DNA of 64,000 bases from Puffinus mauretanicus (taxonomy: Eukaryota > Chordata > Aves > Procellariiformes > Procellariidae), in contig JAJKFH010001371.1 in NCBI GenBank assembly GCA_023333565.1, positions 640,199 to 704,198 on the forward strand, given 5' to 3'. Each line of letters begins with the position of its first letter. The stretch's first letter is position 1. The notes below the pieces were generated by a model. The model saw nothing but the letters and a program-made list of their open reading frames with translations. It had not been told where the DNA came from and did not search any database. The position numbers were made by a program, and so were the translations under genes. Positions 1 to 13,439 of the stretch are shown one piece after another.

Positions 1-1101
1 AACATGTGCAAGTTTTCATTGAAGTTGTCGGGTATGCACAGCACCCTGGTTTATCTCACAGCTCCAGATAAGAGTTTGTCTATGCTGAATTCTTGCCATT
101 GCTTTTAGCTCAGGGAATGTCCCAGCCTTGGGTCATAGTATTTCTGGGTCAGCCACAAAGAAAATATGGCACATAGGGAAATAGCATATGCTGAAAATAG
201 CTCAGATGCTATTGACTTCTTTAAGATCAAGCTTGGATTCCTTTCTCTCCCTTTTTTCCCTCTTTGTGACTGTCAGTGGAAGTAACACAAGCCAAATTAG
301 GGGGAAATTTTGGGGTTTTATAGTAAAGTGCTTCAGATGCTTATTCAAACTATGATTGATTTTGGAGAGATCTTGCACAACTTGCAATTTTTGTTTTTTA
401 ATAGCTGGTAATATTCTCCATAATTATTTATGGTTACAGTTTCATCTCTTGCTGCCATTTTTTCTTCCCATGTAAATGAGGTACACGCAGTTGTCATGTG
501 TCCATCCCCGTCCTGTCCCATCCTGTCCCCCCCCAGTTTTTTTTTTTTTTTACATTTTCAAAATTGCTGACTTTACATGTATCTCCTCTGGATTTCCTGG
601 TGATTCAGGGATATGTCTTCCTGTGAAAGCTTTGCAGTAGGAAAAGATATTTCCAACATGCAACACAACAATTTGTACAATTCCTACATTACAGTAGTGT
701 TTTCCCTTCTTTCATAGAACTGGTCACCCCCCCACCATCACCACCCTCCAAGCCCTGTTTTCCATTTTCATGATGCTTAGCTGACCCAGCATCCGCAAAG
801 TAACTCATGTCCAAAGCTCTTGGCTGTGTTCAGCTTTAGAAACATTGAAAGAACTGTATAGTGAGAATGTGCTGAGCTGTCACCTCTTTCAAAATCAGCT
901 TTTGCGTGCATCTCAATTTAGGTGCCCCGAGAAGTAAGATGCTGGGGAGGGGGGAATCAAACACTTTATTTTGTGGTTCCTCTGTCTTTTAGCACTAAAA
1001 CTTGTGCCAGTCATTTGGGACCTATAATTTCTTCCTCATGGAGAAAAGAGGGCTTTAGGGGTTCTAGAAAAATGAAAATAAATCTGTTTGGTTTCTTGAA
1101 G
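1..1101 (+). other. LRP5: LRP5 intron 4, 3' part
   Basis: This is non-coding sequence running from the window edge to the splice acceptor before the EGF exon. I looked for the preceding LRP5 exon (end of propeller 1) and saw no YWTD-type coding. It contains a C-run followed by a T-run near 527-551 and no recognisable mobile element. The acceptor is a weak pyrimidine tract (ctgtttggtttcttgaag) ending in AG at 1100-1101. Confidence 0.7.
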
Positions 1102-1233
1102 TTCACACTCCATGTGAAGAAAACAACGGTGGTTGCTCCCATCTGTGCCTGCTGTCTCCAAGAGACCCCTTCTACAGCTGTGCCTGTCCCACTGGTGTGC
1201 AGCTAGAAGACGATGGCAGGACATGCAAATCAG
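1102..1233 (+). CDS. LRP5: LRP5 exon 5 (EGF-like module 1)
   Basis: This internal exon is too short for simple ORF calling. It is preceded by AG and followed by the donor GTAGGAG. Read in phase 1 it encodes about 43 residues with six cysteines in EGF spacing (short motifs [12 protein letters not shown] and CACPTGVQ, ending GRTCK). This is the EGF-like domain that links the first and second YWTD propellers of LRP5/LRP6. Length is 132 bp, which as I recall equals mammalian LRP5 exon 5. The left phase needs one base from the preceding exon, and the last base (G) completes a Gly codon with the next exon. LRP5 is a single-pass plasma-membrane co-receptor that binds Wnt with Frizzled and signals to beta-catenin. 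A different frame gives a longer ATG-led ORF across this region, but that frame does not encode the EGF module. Confidence 0.93.
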
Positions 1234-1952
1234 GTAGGAGCTTGGCTTTTCTACAGTGACAGTGTTGACTTGGTTTGGGTTTGCTACTTAAAAGTTGAGC
1301 CTTGAAGAAGTGAGTTGAGAGGAACTGCCTGACGCACTGAAATGTCACTCTTGTCTTGATGAAGATGGCAGAGATTTTGCACCCAAATCTCCTGCCAAGC
1401 TACCAAAGACGGTGATTTTTATGAACTAAAGTAATGCCTTGCATCAGAAATCAGAGAATTTTGACTGTATTTTGTGTCTTTGGACTGTATTTTGTGTTGC
1501 CAGTTCTCTGTAGGAATGAAGTAGTATGTGGAGCCCGTTGCAGAAGAATTTTATTAGAAGTAAGCTGTTGTAGGACATCTTTCCATTTGGACAATGGACC
1601 ATGGACAGACTTCTGCTCCCTCCCATTCATTGTCCAGTAGTGGTCAATGATGTAGTAGTGGTGGCCGAATTGTTGCCTTCCAGTTGCATCTCAAAGTTAG
1701 CAATATGCCTGAGACACGTTCTGCACACAGATGTGCCAAAAATTTGTTCAAGGCCACGTCCACGTGCCCATATACTATTTTAGAGATAACCCAGTGAGTT
1801 GCCTCTGCTTCAATTAATTTTATCATGAAATAATCTGTACAGAAAAATTCAAAATTAAGATTTAAACTTAAAAATACAGTTTTTTTAGTTCTGAAGATTA
1901 ATCATCCCTCTGTTTCCCTTTGGGCTGCTCTGTGGGAAGGATTTATGAGAAA

Positions 1953-2187
1953 ATTGCATTGGGAATTTTTTCTTCCTGGGTCTAGTTTGTGTGTTTTGGA
2001 CATTATATTTAATTTTAAAAAGTGAGGCAAGGCTTTGTGTGAGGAGGCTTATAAAGTTTGCTGCTTGAGATAATTGCATTGGGAATTTTTTCTTCCTGGG
2101 TCTAGTTTGTGTTTTTTGGACATTAATTTTAAAAAGTAAGGCAAGGCTCTGTGTGAGGAGGCTTATAAAGTTTGCTGCTTGAGATAA
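1953..2187. repeat. two-copy tandem duplication, unit about 120 bp
   Basis: Copy 1 spans 1953-2072 and copy 2 spans 2073-2187. Both begin attgcattgggaatttttt and end gtttgctgcttgagata. Copy 2 lacks about five bases (atatt) and carries a few substitutions. The high identity points to a fairly recent local duplication inside LRP5 intron 5. Confidence 0.93.
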
Positions 2188-5100
2188 TTGAGAACATAAG
2201 GTCTAGGTGGCTGTTCCATGTCACTGAGAAGTAGGAGAGGCTTGTGTATTATCAGTAGAAAGCTGTTTAGAGAATAATAGCTAAAGTACATGCTTTAATT
2301 GAAAAGTATAACTAGATGCATATTTCGTATCCATAAGTTGAATGAGTCTAGTGGTATACTGCGAAAGCTTGGTTTTATCATTGATCAGGAAGTCTCTTAA
2401 AAACGCATCTTACAAAAGCAGGCAATTAACACTGATAGGGCGGTAGGACACTAGGAGGCAAGGTTTTGGAGGATGTTCTGCCAGCAGAGTAAAAGACACT
2501 CTGCTGCCTATCTCCGATGCGTTCTCAACAAGTCTAGTCAAAGAGTACAGTCATTTTCTGATGTGGCTTGATTCCTCTGAGTACTAAAGTAAGCATAATA
2601 GATTCCTTTCATTTGTGAACTTGAAGCAGAATTTGAACACTGAACCTCCAGGGTTTAAGGGCCAGCTTTATTAGCTCATCCTGCTGCAATTGAAAGGCTT
2701 TAAGGTAGTTCTTGCAGCTGCTGAAAGACTTTTCTCTTTCCTCCTTCCAGCTTTGGAAAGTTTCCCTTTCACAGCTTTTAAAAAAACATTGCTGAATGCT
2801 CAGGACAACCTTTTTAGACGTTCATATTGACCTCATGTTTCTGGCAGTGGGAATGAAGGTCAGCCTGCTTTTGGTGTTTTGGCAGATAGCACAAGCAGGA
2901 GTGGCTGCTTATACTGTGCTTTCACCTTTCCATTGTCAGACCAGACAATCTGTCAAGGGTGTTCTGTCAAAGGAGGGCAAAAAAGTGGGATGGGAACAGG
3001 AAATCTGGTTTTGCATAAGAATGTGGCCTTTTGGTTCAGTTTTATGGATTATTTCTTTCCCAAGCTCCACATCTTTTGTTGTCCTGTCTGCCTTATGCCA
3101 ACATCCATGTGCTTCTCTTTCCCCTCTTATTAATTAACTCCTTGGTTGCAAGGAACTGACTTTTTGTTCTCTGCACGAGTCCTTTGTAGTAAGGTTGTGT
3201 CAGGAACTACGGATGTAACAGTGTTGACCACCTCTCCATTTTGTTCCCTATTGGCTTGGGCAAAAGTGCAAAAGTACGGAATCACTTGGGCATATCAGCT
3301 TCTTTGACGTTAGGCTTTTAAGTGAATTACACAAATACTACTGGGGATTTGTCTGCAAGAGGAAAAAGCATTCTGTTCTCAAAATCTGTGTCCACATGGG
3401 AAGTTTACTGGTGCAAATATAACTATATAATGTTACTGTATACCTCTGTCAGAAAGTATTCTTGTGCAGAAGAGCCCTGAGGCTTTTAGGCAATTTCAGC
3501 TCTCTTGGATATTGAAGAATATATATATTGGTAATGTTCAGGTATGAGAGCTCTGTAGCTCTTTAGAAAGAGTGTTGAATGGTAATGGGCCTAGGTAATT
3601 AAGAAAACATGAATTCAAGGACAGGCTGTGCCACTATTTGCTGTGCTGGCAGTTGTGTCTATATGCATTGAAACTCCGAAACACTGGATTTTTACACTTT
3701 TTCTAAACATGTAACTATGGATACACTGAAGCCGTAAGTATTGCGTCTGTGTTAAAAGAATAGTTCACTATTCTGTAGTTTGGCTTTCGGTGTTGATTTA
3801 TTCTTGCTTTCTCTCTGGTTCTAAACAGTTGCTCTGAATAAATAAAAAAAATTAGCCCTACAGTAGATATCCATCACTAATAACGATATTAAATATATGG
3901 ATAGATTGCAACTGGCATCAAGTATAAGTTCCTCTCTGGGAGTGTGTACTTGTTTTGTGCGGGTAGATGTTTTATGTTGCCTCCCTCCAGACGTGTGATG
4001 TTAAGTCTGTTTTCCTCTGGTGGCTATGGAAATGCTCTGGACTTGCTTGAAGTTCCCAAGCAGAAGACCCCCAAGCAGAGGGGTCCTAAGTGTGGGAAGT
4101 AAATCAGCTGCACCTGACCATGTACTCTTAGCAAAGTGAGCATTCAAGCTGTGATCTTTGGAATTACTTAAGAAGTTGTGTTGGACCACTGCTGTCTTGG
4201 TGGGTGTGTCCAAATACACGATTTTAGGTAGGTGTCCGAACCCAATCTTGCCTGTGAAGAAGATAATGAAGTCACAGTTTGTGATGCCCATCAGAGCCCG
4301 ATGGCTCTAGTCTGAAGTGCCTGTGGAGGGTGGCCTAGTCAGTAGTAACTCTTGGTACCTTGTACCTTCCAGGAGTGACTGACCTCTGAAAGTTTGTGTT
4401 TCAAAAGGGAGCTTCAGTTCTTAGACCAGGTGGCTTTCTTGATTTGTGGGGTTTTTGGGGTTTTTTTTAAGTTGCTTTTTTTTTTGTTTGAAAGTCTTCT
4501 CTAAGCCTGCTTGAGCAGTGGCATGAATGTTTGAGAAAGGAACAAAGGTTTGGTTGCAGTCATTTAAAGGGATGTGTAATTCTACCTAATTAGCTCTTTA
4601 TTCATGCAGTCATAAAATTGTAAGCCTGCTTTAGTTAATCTTCAGTATCTTGCTTTAGATGCTTTCTGATGCAAATAATCAAAGTCTTAAGACCAAAGTA
4701 AAAATTATGTGTGTTCTATGCATGTTTTCAGGGAAGCGAGGTTTGTTTTGATCAGCAATGGACAAGCAAATAGGCCAGTTTAGAAAGCAGAGCAGAAGTG
4801 TGGAAATCTTAAAAGCTTGGGGACCTTCTTTCAGTCATTTTGCTGACTTAGGGCTATCCTGAGGTTTTCCTTTCTTTCTTTAAGGATCACATTTATCTTT
4901 ATGAAAAGGATTATTTTGATTCATGAGTCTTTTGTTTGTCTGTGAGGGCTCCTTTCAGGAAGCTGTTCCTTCTCCTTCTGTCCTGAGGTTCTCTTCCTAG
5001 GATTTAGTGGGTTCCCTTGTTGGGCTAGTAGTAGTCTGAAGTCTTGCGAGAAAGACCAATGTATTAATAGAGCTAGTGTCGTGTCTCCAACAGTAAACCA

Positions 5101-6279
5101 TTCGAACTTTTCTTACCTTGCAGGGCACAGTCTTCGGGTGATAGCTGCATGTTCTCTCCTTTGAGCAGCTTCACCTTCCTCATGCTGCTCATTCTTGCTT
5201 TCCTTGGTGCACAGAATTCATCTTTTTCTGACTACAGCTCTGGTGCACCTTTGGTATAATTTGCACCACTTAATGTGAATATTTCCAGGCAAAATGGAGC
5301 CAGGGTCTTTCCAGCCTGTTCTGCTTTCATGGAGCAAGTTTGCTTTGCTCTGCTAGGTGGAGATGCGGTCTCAAAATATTGGATGACTCCCCCTGCTTTT
5401 TCCTTCCCTCTTTGACTTGACCATGTGGTTCAGTTTAATCACATTCAAGCAAGCCTAGAGGTTTGTTGTATATCTTGTCAGCTACTTGTGATTAAACCCC
5501 GATCCCAGTCTCTCGTGCAGCAGCTATCTGTATGCATCCTTCCAAGATTGAGCGATCAGCACCCTGTTTCTCTGATGTTTCTGGAAAATATATGATTTCT
5601 TTCTGCTGTATTCAGTGTTGCTGACATACAGCTATTGCTGCAGGCCTTCTAAAAGAATGTCAAAAGCCCCATCTTTTTTCTTAGAAGTGGATGTATTTCC
5701 CTGTAAGTGGTCACTTGACTTCCTGAATTCCCTCTGCCTGTTAGTGTTGCATTCCCAAAGGATCTTACTCTCATTGCACATCATTTTCTGATATCATGGT
5801 ACCAAGTAAGTCAATTGTGTGTGAACTAAAATTAATTTGGCAGAATTTTAAAACCTATCATCCATGGCTGGTACCACAAGACATTTTGCATGAAAGCTCA
5901 AATACTCCCCACCTCTCCCTCCCAAGTTTTTACTAGCTTGGCTCTATGGCTATGGAGCTGTAATAAGTAGGATAAACTAGGACTTCACTAACGGTCTTTT
6001 TTATTGTATATTTTTTAACTTCAGCAAGGACACTCAGAGCTACACAATGTCAGAATTAGTCCAGATCCATGCAGCTTCTGGAAGCTGCATACCCCAAGGT
6101 TTAAAAAACTATTTTCCAGTTTTATTTTTGTTTCTCATTAAATGTGTAATGCTTTGCTGCAGTATGTGGATAAAATATTTCAGTAAAAGCTACAGAACTT
6201 TACTCGTTATGCAACTTCATTGCAGCAATTTCACTTGGCCTGGGCATCATTAGTTTTTGATCCATTTTACTGAAATTGC

Positions 6280-6856
6280 TGTACTGGTTTTGGCTGGGAT
6301 GGAGTTAATTTTCTTCATAGAAGCTCATATGGTGCTATGTTTCGGATTTGTGACCAAAACGATGTTGATAACACAGGGATTTTTTAGCTAGTGCTGAACA
6401 GTGCTTGCACAGGATCAGGACTTCTCTGTCTCTCACCCTGCCCCACCAGCGAGCAGGCTGGGGGTGCGAACAGAACTGGGACAGCTGACCCCAACTGACC
6501 AAAGGGATATTCCATACCATATGATGTCATGGTGAGCAATAAAAGCTAGAGTAAAGAAGGAGGAAGGGGGGACATTTGGAGTTACGTCATTTGTCTTCCC
6601 AAGTCACCATTATGCATGATGGAGCCCTGCTCTCCTGGAATCAGCTGAACACCTGCCTGCCGATGGCAAGCAAGGAATGAATTCCTTATGTTGCTTTGCT
6701 TGTGCATACAGCTTTTGCTTTCCCTATTAAACTGTCTTTATCTCAACTTACGAGTTTTCTCACTTTTACCCTTCCCATTCTCTCCCCCATCCCACTGCAG
6801 GGAGTGAGCAGGCGGCTGCGTGGGGCTGAGCTGCCCACCGGGGATAACCCACAACA
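6280..6856 (+). mobile_element. solo LTR, ERV-L-like
   Basis: A 577-bp element begins TGTACTGG and ends CACAACA. Its flanks are ATTGC on the left and ATTGT on the right, a near-perfect 5-bp target-site duplication. In + orientation it has a TATA-like AATAAAAG at 6538 and a polyadenylation signal ATTAAA at 6726-6731 followed by a pyrimidine-rich stretch. Blocks around both signals match the LTRs of the provirus at 52487-59243 read on its own strand, for example ATTAAACTGTCTTTATCTCA and the segment before the TATA box. It is therefore a member of a related LTR family left after LTR-LTR recombination. No internal viral sequence remains. It lies sense to LRP5, so its poly(A) signal is on the transcribed strand. 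Confidence 0.87.
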
Positions 6857-7767
6857 ATTGTGCACACAGTAGCTCTGTTTTCTTTATCTTCTCTGGAATT
6901 TGGAGGGGAAGCTATTCATTTATGTAAAGTCTTCCTTTTAATTTTGCATGATGTATTTTACTCTCTAGTATGAGGGAAGTTCCCTGATGATATTTCATCT
7001 GCTCATTCTGTGCTGGGTGATTTCTCTGTTTCCTGTGCAACCTGTGGCAGATGTACTTCTAATAAATCAAACATTCCTGAGTGTTACACACATTTGTTAT
7101 GTCTAAATTCCCCTCCAACGAAATTTAAGTCACCATTAAGAGGAATCTTTTTGTGCTTGCTTCCACAAAAAAACCCCAAACCCTTCTGTGAATTTCTGTA
7201 GGCATTGTTTACACTGGAATCTCTTGGAGATTTAATTTTACAGTGATTTATTTTCTTTCCATTTGTGTTGGGAAAGATGATGAGTCTGTTCCCTTTCTTG
7301 TACTTGAAAGCAAGATGAGAGACCTCTTGGTAAGAAGGCATGTGGGTTGTTGAGGTATAGGTGTATTTGCATGCCATGCAAACCATAGATGACGAATGTG
7401 ACATCAAGTGCAACTTAAGGAAGTATTTGGCAAGGGAAAGCATTTAGTGGCAAACTGCATCAGCAGTCTTTCGTCATAGCTAGACTACTCCTATCTTCTA
7501 GTGCTAAACGCAGGCTCTGATCTTTAACACCAGTAAGAGCTTGATGTCCATCTATATGAGATATCCCTTCTCTGTCCGTGACCTCCAAGTTTGCCATACT
7601 CTCAGAGAAATGCTCTTGGTATTTTGAAGCTTGCACAAAGGAGCAATGCCTGGAACTAAGGGCAGTGCCAACTACAGAATGTTCCTTTAATATGCTGAGC
7701 GTTGCTCAGTATAGATCTAAGTCAAGGAGTGTCTGGATGATTCTTTTAGTCATATGGTTTAGTTATA

Positions 7768-7848
7768 GGTAGTCCTGCAAGGAACAGGGAGTTGGACTTG
7801 ATGATGCCTATGGGTCCCTTCCTACTCGAGATATTCTGTGATTCTAAG
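7768..7848 (+). mobile_element. CR1 LINE 3' end fragment
   Basis: About 80 bp resemble the CR1 3' untranslated end (GGGAGTTGGACTTGATGATG, then GGGTCCCTTCC) and finish with the CR1-type octamer tail ATTCTGTGATTCTAAG. The copy is severely 5'-truncated, as is usual for avian CR1, and no reading frame is left. The left boundary is approximate. Confidence 0.8.
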
Positions 7849-10800
7849 TAGACTGAGCACAAACATCTCCAGCAAGGTCTATAAAAACGTAAATGATTTT
7901 CTGCAATAACTGAAGACAAGGAATTTGGCTGTAAAAACAACCATATAGTAATGGTACCTTAGCTTCTGCTTTGTATTATTACTGAACTAGGATAAAGTAG
8001 ATGCCCATATACTGTGGACAGCTTTGTCAGCTTGATGCTATACTTGCAATGCTCAGTAATAGATTACTTCTATCAGGGGTCTCTTCCTAAAGGCTGTGTA
8101 AAAAAATTCAGCTGGTTAACATGTTAAGGGTAAATGTCCAAGATTACATTTACTCCTACTAGTGACTTGTTTTAAGATTTGACAGAGGGGAAAGCATAGA
8201 GCAGAAATAAAGGAAATTTGGGTATTTGCATCCCTCTAAAGAACAGGACCTGTTAGATACTGCAGCTGGATACAGATACAGAAAATCCTCTGGGATAATG
8301 GCAAGTGCTTGCTTGGTCCCCTACATGGATAAATGATACTATTTTGGTCGTTAACACATCTTTCTTCTTCTGTGACTATTTGTTCTTTCTGGTTTCCTCT
8401 TTTCGGGTGCTTTTATATATATTTATACATAAACGTGAGATTTTTAAAAGACCCTTTCAAGTTTAAATTTCTCATTCTCAACTCGAGGTGAGTTGATAAG
8501 TTGAGTAAAGTACTCTGAAACGTCATTTGTCCATTTCATGACAGCAGTGAAAACCTGGCCCTACTGAGATCACAGGAAAGCTTCTCTAAGTTTCCCTGGG
8601 ACCAAGGACTGCATCCAAGATCCTCTCTGGATTTTTTTTTATGCCATTTAATAACCCTAAAGTGTTTGTTGTTGTTGTTTTGTATTTTAAATTCCATACA
8701 TCGTCTGGAACGGAGGATTGGCTTACAGGTTAGGGTATGAATGTTTTAAAAAAAAAAATATATATATATCTACACTTACTGTGTGCTATAAATGCTCAGT
8801 GCAGGAACTTCCAGTGTTTGTGTGTCACAGGTTACCTGTGAATGGCCTGCTGACGTAGCTGGCAGGTTTGACAATGAAACAGGTACCTGAATTCTCAGTT
8901 ACCTACAAATCTACCCCTACAGAAGAGAGGGTTTATGCTACTTGAGATGTGGAAATTAAACCCTTATTGTATGTCAGTGTGAGTATTCCTTAAAGCCAGC
9001 ATAAGAACCGCTGCCGTATCTTTAGCTTTAAACATAAGATGAGTAAAAACTAAAAAAGTTACTAATTTTCAGAACCTTCTTTTAGTTAATGGCAGGAGGT
9101 TGGTTGTTTTAAAGCAGTAACAAGGAAAATTTCTTCCCTTTTCTGCTCCCCCCTCAAATGGGTGATGGGTACTTTCTAGAAATCTGGTTCCTTTAAGGTA
9201 TCTCAGTCTAGATGTTTAACAGCCAGTTGCTTTTGCAGTAATCTTGTCCCTGGTACGTCAGAATGTAAGTGGTCATTTGAGACATATGGCATGTTGACCT
9301 CAACTCACCAGAGACGCATTTCTCCAGTTGAAGGCAACTGTTATTTGCTTGAAAGTAGGAGAGCTTTGGCTATTGAGTCAATCTCATATGGTGACAGGAG
9401 CTGCAGGGTTTCTGCCGGGAAGGTATGACAGCTGTAATTTCTCAAATGAACTAGGAAATTCTGTTTTCTCAAATGAAAACCAGAAAAAAAAAATTTCATA
9501 ATTGGCGAAGAAGGAACTAGCTTCAGGCATTTAAAGAGTCAGCTTCCCTTATTTATCCTTGACCCTGTTGTTGAGGCAGTTGATCAGGGTTGGGTAATAT
9601 TCCCAGTGTCTTACTTCTCCTTGCTGTTCTTCACAACGTAAAACAGAAAACGGTGTTTTTGGAACCTGCTGCCTAATACTGCAGGGCTCATGCTGTTTTT
9701 TATACAGGAGATAGAAGAGTACTGGAGGAAGAAATGTTAAGGCACCTCCTTCTCATCTCCCGTGTGTTTCTTAGTGCACATCATACGTTTTAAAAGTTTT
9801 GTGTCTGCAGTTCCTTGGTTGAGCAATCATCAGCTTATTTGAGCAACTAAGCCTCCAAGCAAGACAAGCAGGCAGACAAATACCTCCATTGTAAAGTATT
9901 TCTTCTCATGCGATTTAACCACCAGAGAAGAAGGTTCTTTTCCTAATGCGTCCTCCTGATTAATAAAGAGAAACAGTATGGACTAATCCAGATTTTCTGA
10001 TTAAGTAGATCAACTGCCAATTAGAGATGACCAGCCTCTTTGCGAAAGGGAAGGGTTAGGGAGACATTTGTTATTTGGGATAATTGCTGTAAATCAGCTC
10101 TTTCAAATACCCAAGAAAGCTTCTGCTAGCATTGTGTGAATAACCTAAAATAACTGTCAGGAGTCTTCTAGCACTTGGAATATGCTGGAAGAGAAATCTT
10201 GCATATCAGTAGATAAACTCTGATTATATTCTAGCATTGATTTGGAGCTGTATTGGGGAGGAGCACTCATGTCCTAATCTGTTTGTCATGAGGAAAACAA
10301 ACAAAAGGAAAACTCTGTTTTCCCTTATTTCTTAGAAACTTGACAGCTGCCTGCATGCCTGTCTCTCCCCCTTGCTCACTCTGTGATTGAAATGCAACTG
10401 TGGAAAACCATGATCTTTTGGTTGCAAGATGCTTTGACTTCATAGGTGTCTTCTGTCCTGTGCCTGGTGACTGACTACCACAGGGAGGTGTTATCCAGAA
10501 GTTCTGGAGGACTTTTTCCTCATTCCCCCTCTCCCTACTGCACTCCCAAAGGTGTATCGTGCTTCCTTTGCTTATCAAGGAATTGTCGATTTTCCTTCGT
10601 TTGTCTGAGATGGGGCTTCTTAAAGATTACTGTGATCCTTCTCTGAAGGAAGGATTTGTGTAATTGGCATCTCCCTCAATGCCTGCAGCCACATTAGTTC
10701 CCTAATCATAGCCATGGCTTCCCTCCAGCCAGCAGATGATCTACTGAAAGGACCTGTGGGTGTTTTGCACCAGATGAGAGGCAAAGTTTGGATAATAGAT

Positions 10801-13439
10801 CAAATGTACAAGTAGTCTATGGTGGTTCCTGCAAGGTGGCGAATTATCCAGATTCCAGGCTATGAAAATGAGAGGCAGTGGGTTGAATGAGGAAATAGCA
10901 TTTACCTGCTGCATCTCGACCCGTGTTATACTACTTACTCCAAACACATCCTATTGATTCTTTAGCACTAAAATAATGGGGTGGCATGTTATTTACTCGG
11001 AGAGAAATAGTATTATGTGGAACTATATTTCACTGAGATACCTTTGCAATACACCAGAAAGGGTTGTAAAAACTGTCCAGCAGTGGGTACCTGATAATCT
11101 AGGAAATCTAGAGGCTACCTCTTCTATTTCTAGTCCACGTCATAAAAATTTCATGTGTGGTGTTTTTTTCTTTCATTCATGTGTAGATCTTGTTTGTTTT
11201 GAGTCTGTTTTCCCCTTGGTTTTTTTAGTATGTTATGTTTATGATTTTATTTGATCTGTATGAAAAGATTATATTGCTTTCTATTCTAGCAACTTTTATT
11301 CTCCTAAATGGGGAGTACTTTGTGTAGCGACAAAATGAAATAGCCTCATATGGAAATGGCCTTGTTTATAATTTCATTGGATAAGAGCCATTAGAACATG
11401 CTGTAAGGAAGAAACCTGGAGGGAGTGAAGAGCATTCTGGAAGGTCTGCCATATCATCTTCTAGCTCTGTTGTCAGTGGTTTTGCCGGGCTAGTGGAAGA
11501 AACTCTCTTTTCGGGCTTTGGTGCATGTTTCAGATTGATGACTGTTTTCCAGGACTCTGAAACACTGTCTAGTTAGAGATGGTAACAGGCTCATTTTATG
11601 TGTGGTTAGGGTTTTCTTTTTGTGTGTGTGTATAAAGGAAAAAGCAACACTCTCCCTTTTCAGCACTATTGAGTCTCTGGATTGATTCCTGTTTGATGCT
11701 GCAGGAGAACCACACCCTGCGTCTGCACTGAAAAGGTTTATGTGTAAACTTCGTTATCTCGCGTTCACCAGGGGCTAGGTACGTACACATGGAAAGTTAT
11801 CAAGACCCAGTGATAACTTGTTAAGCTGCTGTAGCTTGACTGCCTCTTCAAACATTGGGTGGCCAAGCTCTATTTTACTGCATCAGTCTAGCAACAGTGA
11901 GGTTGAGGCGCTCCCTAGATTTGCAAACCCTAATTTACAGTTGTTTATAACTTTCTTCCATGATGTTTACCCTTTGACAGATGATTGTGTTAGCTCAGAA
12001 TTGAATTTTCTGTGGCTCCATCATACTTGGAACATAATAAATAACGTTTAAGCTTCAAAGCATTATACAGCTATCAGCCTCAGAGAGGGCCCGTGGGATG
12101 TATGGTATTTATTTCTGTTTGCGTAAAGGAGGGCAGCAGTGCAGAGAAACTAATATATTCAAGGTCTCTTGGTGAGTGGGAAACGTCTGCCATTAGAAGT
12201 CAACACAAGTGGGATTGCAGAAAAACTATTGTAAGTGTATTTCTGTTCAGTATTTTTTTAAAAAAATATTAATTATGTATCTTGTTGGGTTGTAATGAGT
12301 CTTTGATCATTGTCTGTGTGTGTTTGAAGGTCTCACCACCAAAACTAGGTGGTAGAATGGCTGTCACTTCTAAAGTCAGTGATTCCTTATTCTGAGCCAG
12401 TGGGGGTGTATATCTCCAGCAGAGAATAAGTGCATTTAAGCTTTAAAACCATGCTTTGCAAGGAAATACCAGAATCCAAAGACTGTACCCTTTTTCTAGC
12501 AGTGGGGATTTCTGACAGACTTTTTCTTGGCCCATCCTTTTTCCTATGGCTTGTGATGAACTGCTATTAAGAATTCTGTTCAAAGGGATGTTCATTTTTT
12601 TTTGTTAATAAAAAGTAGAAGCTGGAACTATGATACCCGTAAGGTAACGTACAGATTTACCACTTAACATTTCCAACTATCTCTTCTCTTTCTATAAAGC
12701 ACATGTAGTATAGACAGACCTCAGGGTGGAGGATAAGACTTAGTTGTTCGAGTGCTTTGACATCTTTGGAAACCTCTGTTTCCAAGGCAGATTCTTTGCT
12801 TGGTACAGCGATAGCCAGACAATTGTGCTGATCTTTGATTCTGGTTACTACCAATGCAGTTATGACTGTTATACTAATGCTATTTTGAGTAAGTCTTCAT
12901 ACGAGTTATTTACTCCTCTGTCAGTAGTAACTTTACAAAGCTTTGTGCTCGCAAGTGAAGTACTAGGTATATACAAACTTCAGGTGTCTCGCAGCAGCTC
13001 AGTCCTAAATTAAAGTAGGGTAACCATGACTTCTGTGTTGCGGGGGCTCTCCCTGGAAGAAACATTACTTTTGTCTTAGTCAGCTGTTTTGTGCTAATGA
13101 TTTTATCAGCTGTACAGTTTAATTAATATTTTGTTTGTGGGGGTTTTTTTAGTGGCTGTATGAATGTGTCAAAACTCTGAATTGTAGGGTTTTTTTTCTG
13201 GTTCAGGCAAAGTAACTTTAGAAGTCGGCTGCTGAGATAATGGAAGAAACAGTAGACAATGGCTTTTCACTGTAACACGCAGACAGATATGATGTAATTT
13301 ATGAGTTATGTGAGCGCTCTGGTATTTCCTTTCTTTGTCACAAGTGTTAGTTTTCCTTATGCCTACTTACCTTTCAGTTAAATCAAGTCCTATCTGAATG
13401 TGGCACTCAAAACATTCCTTCAACGAAACCTCTCCTGTT

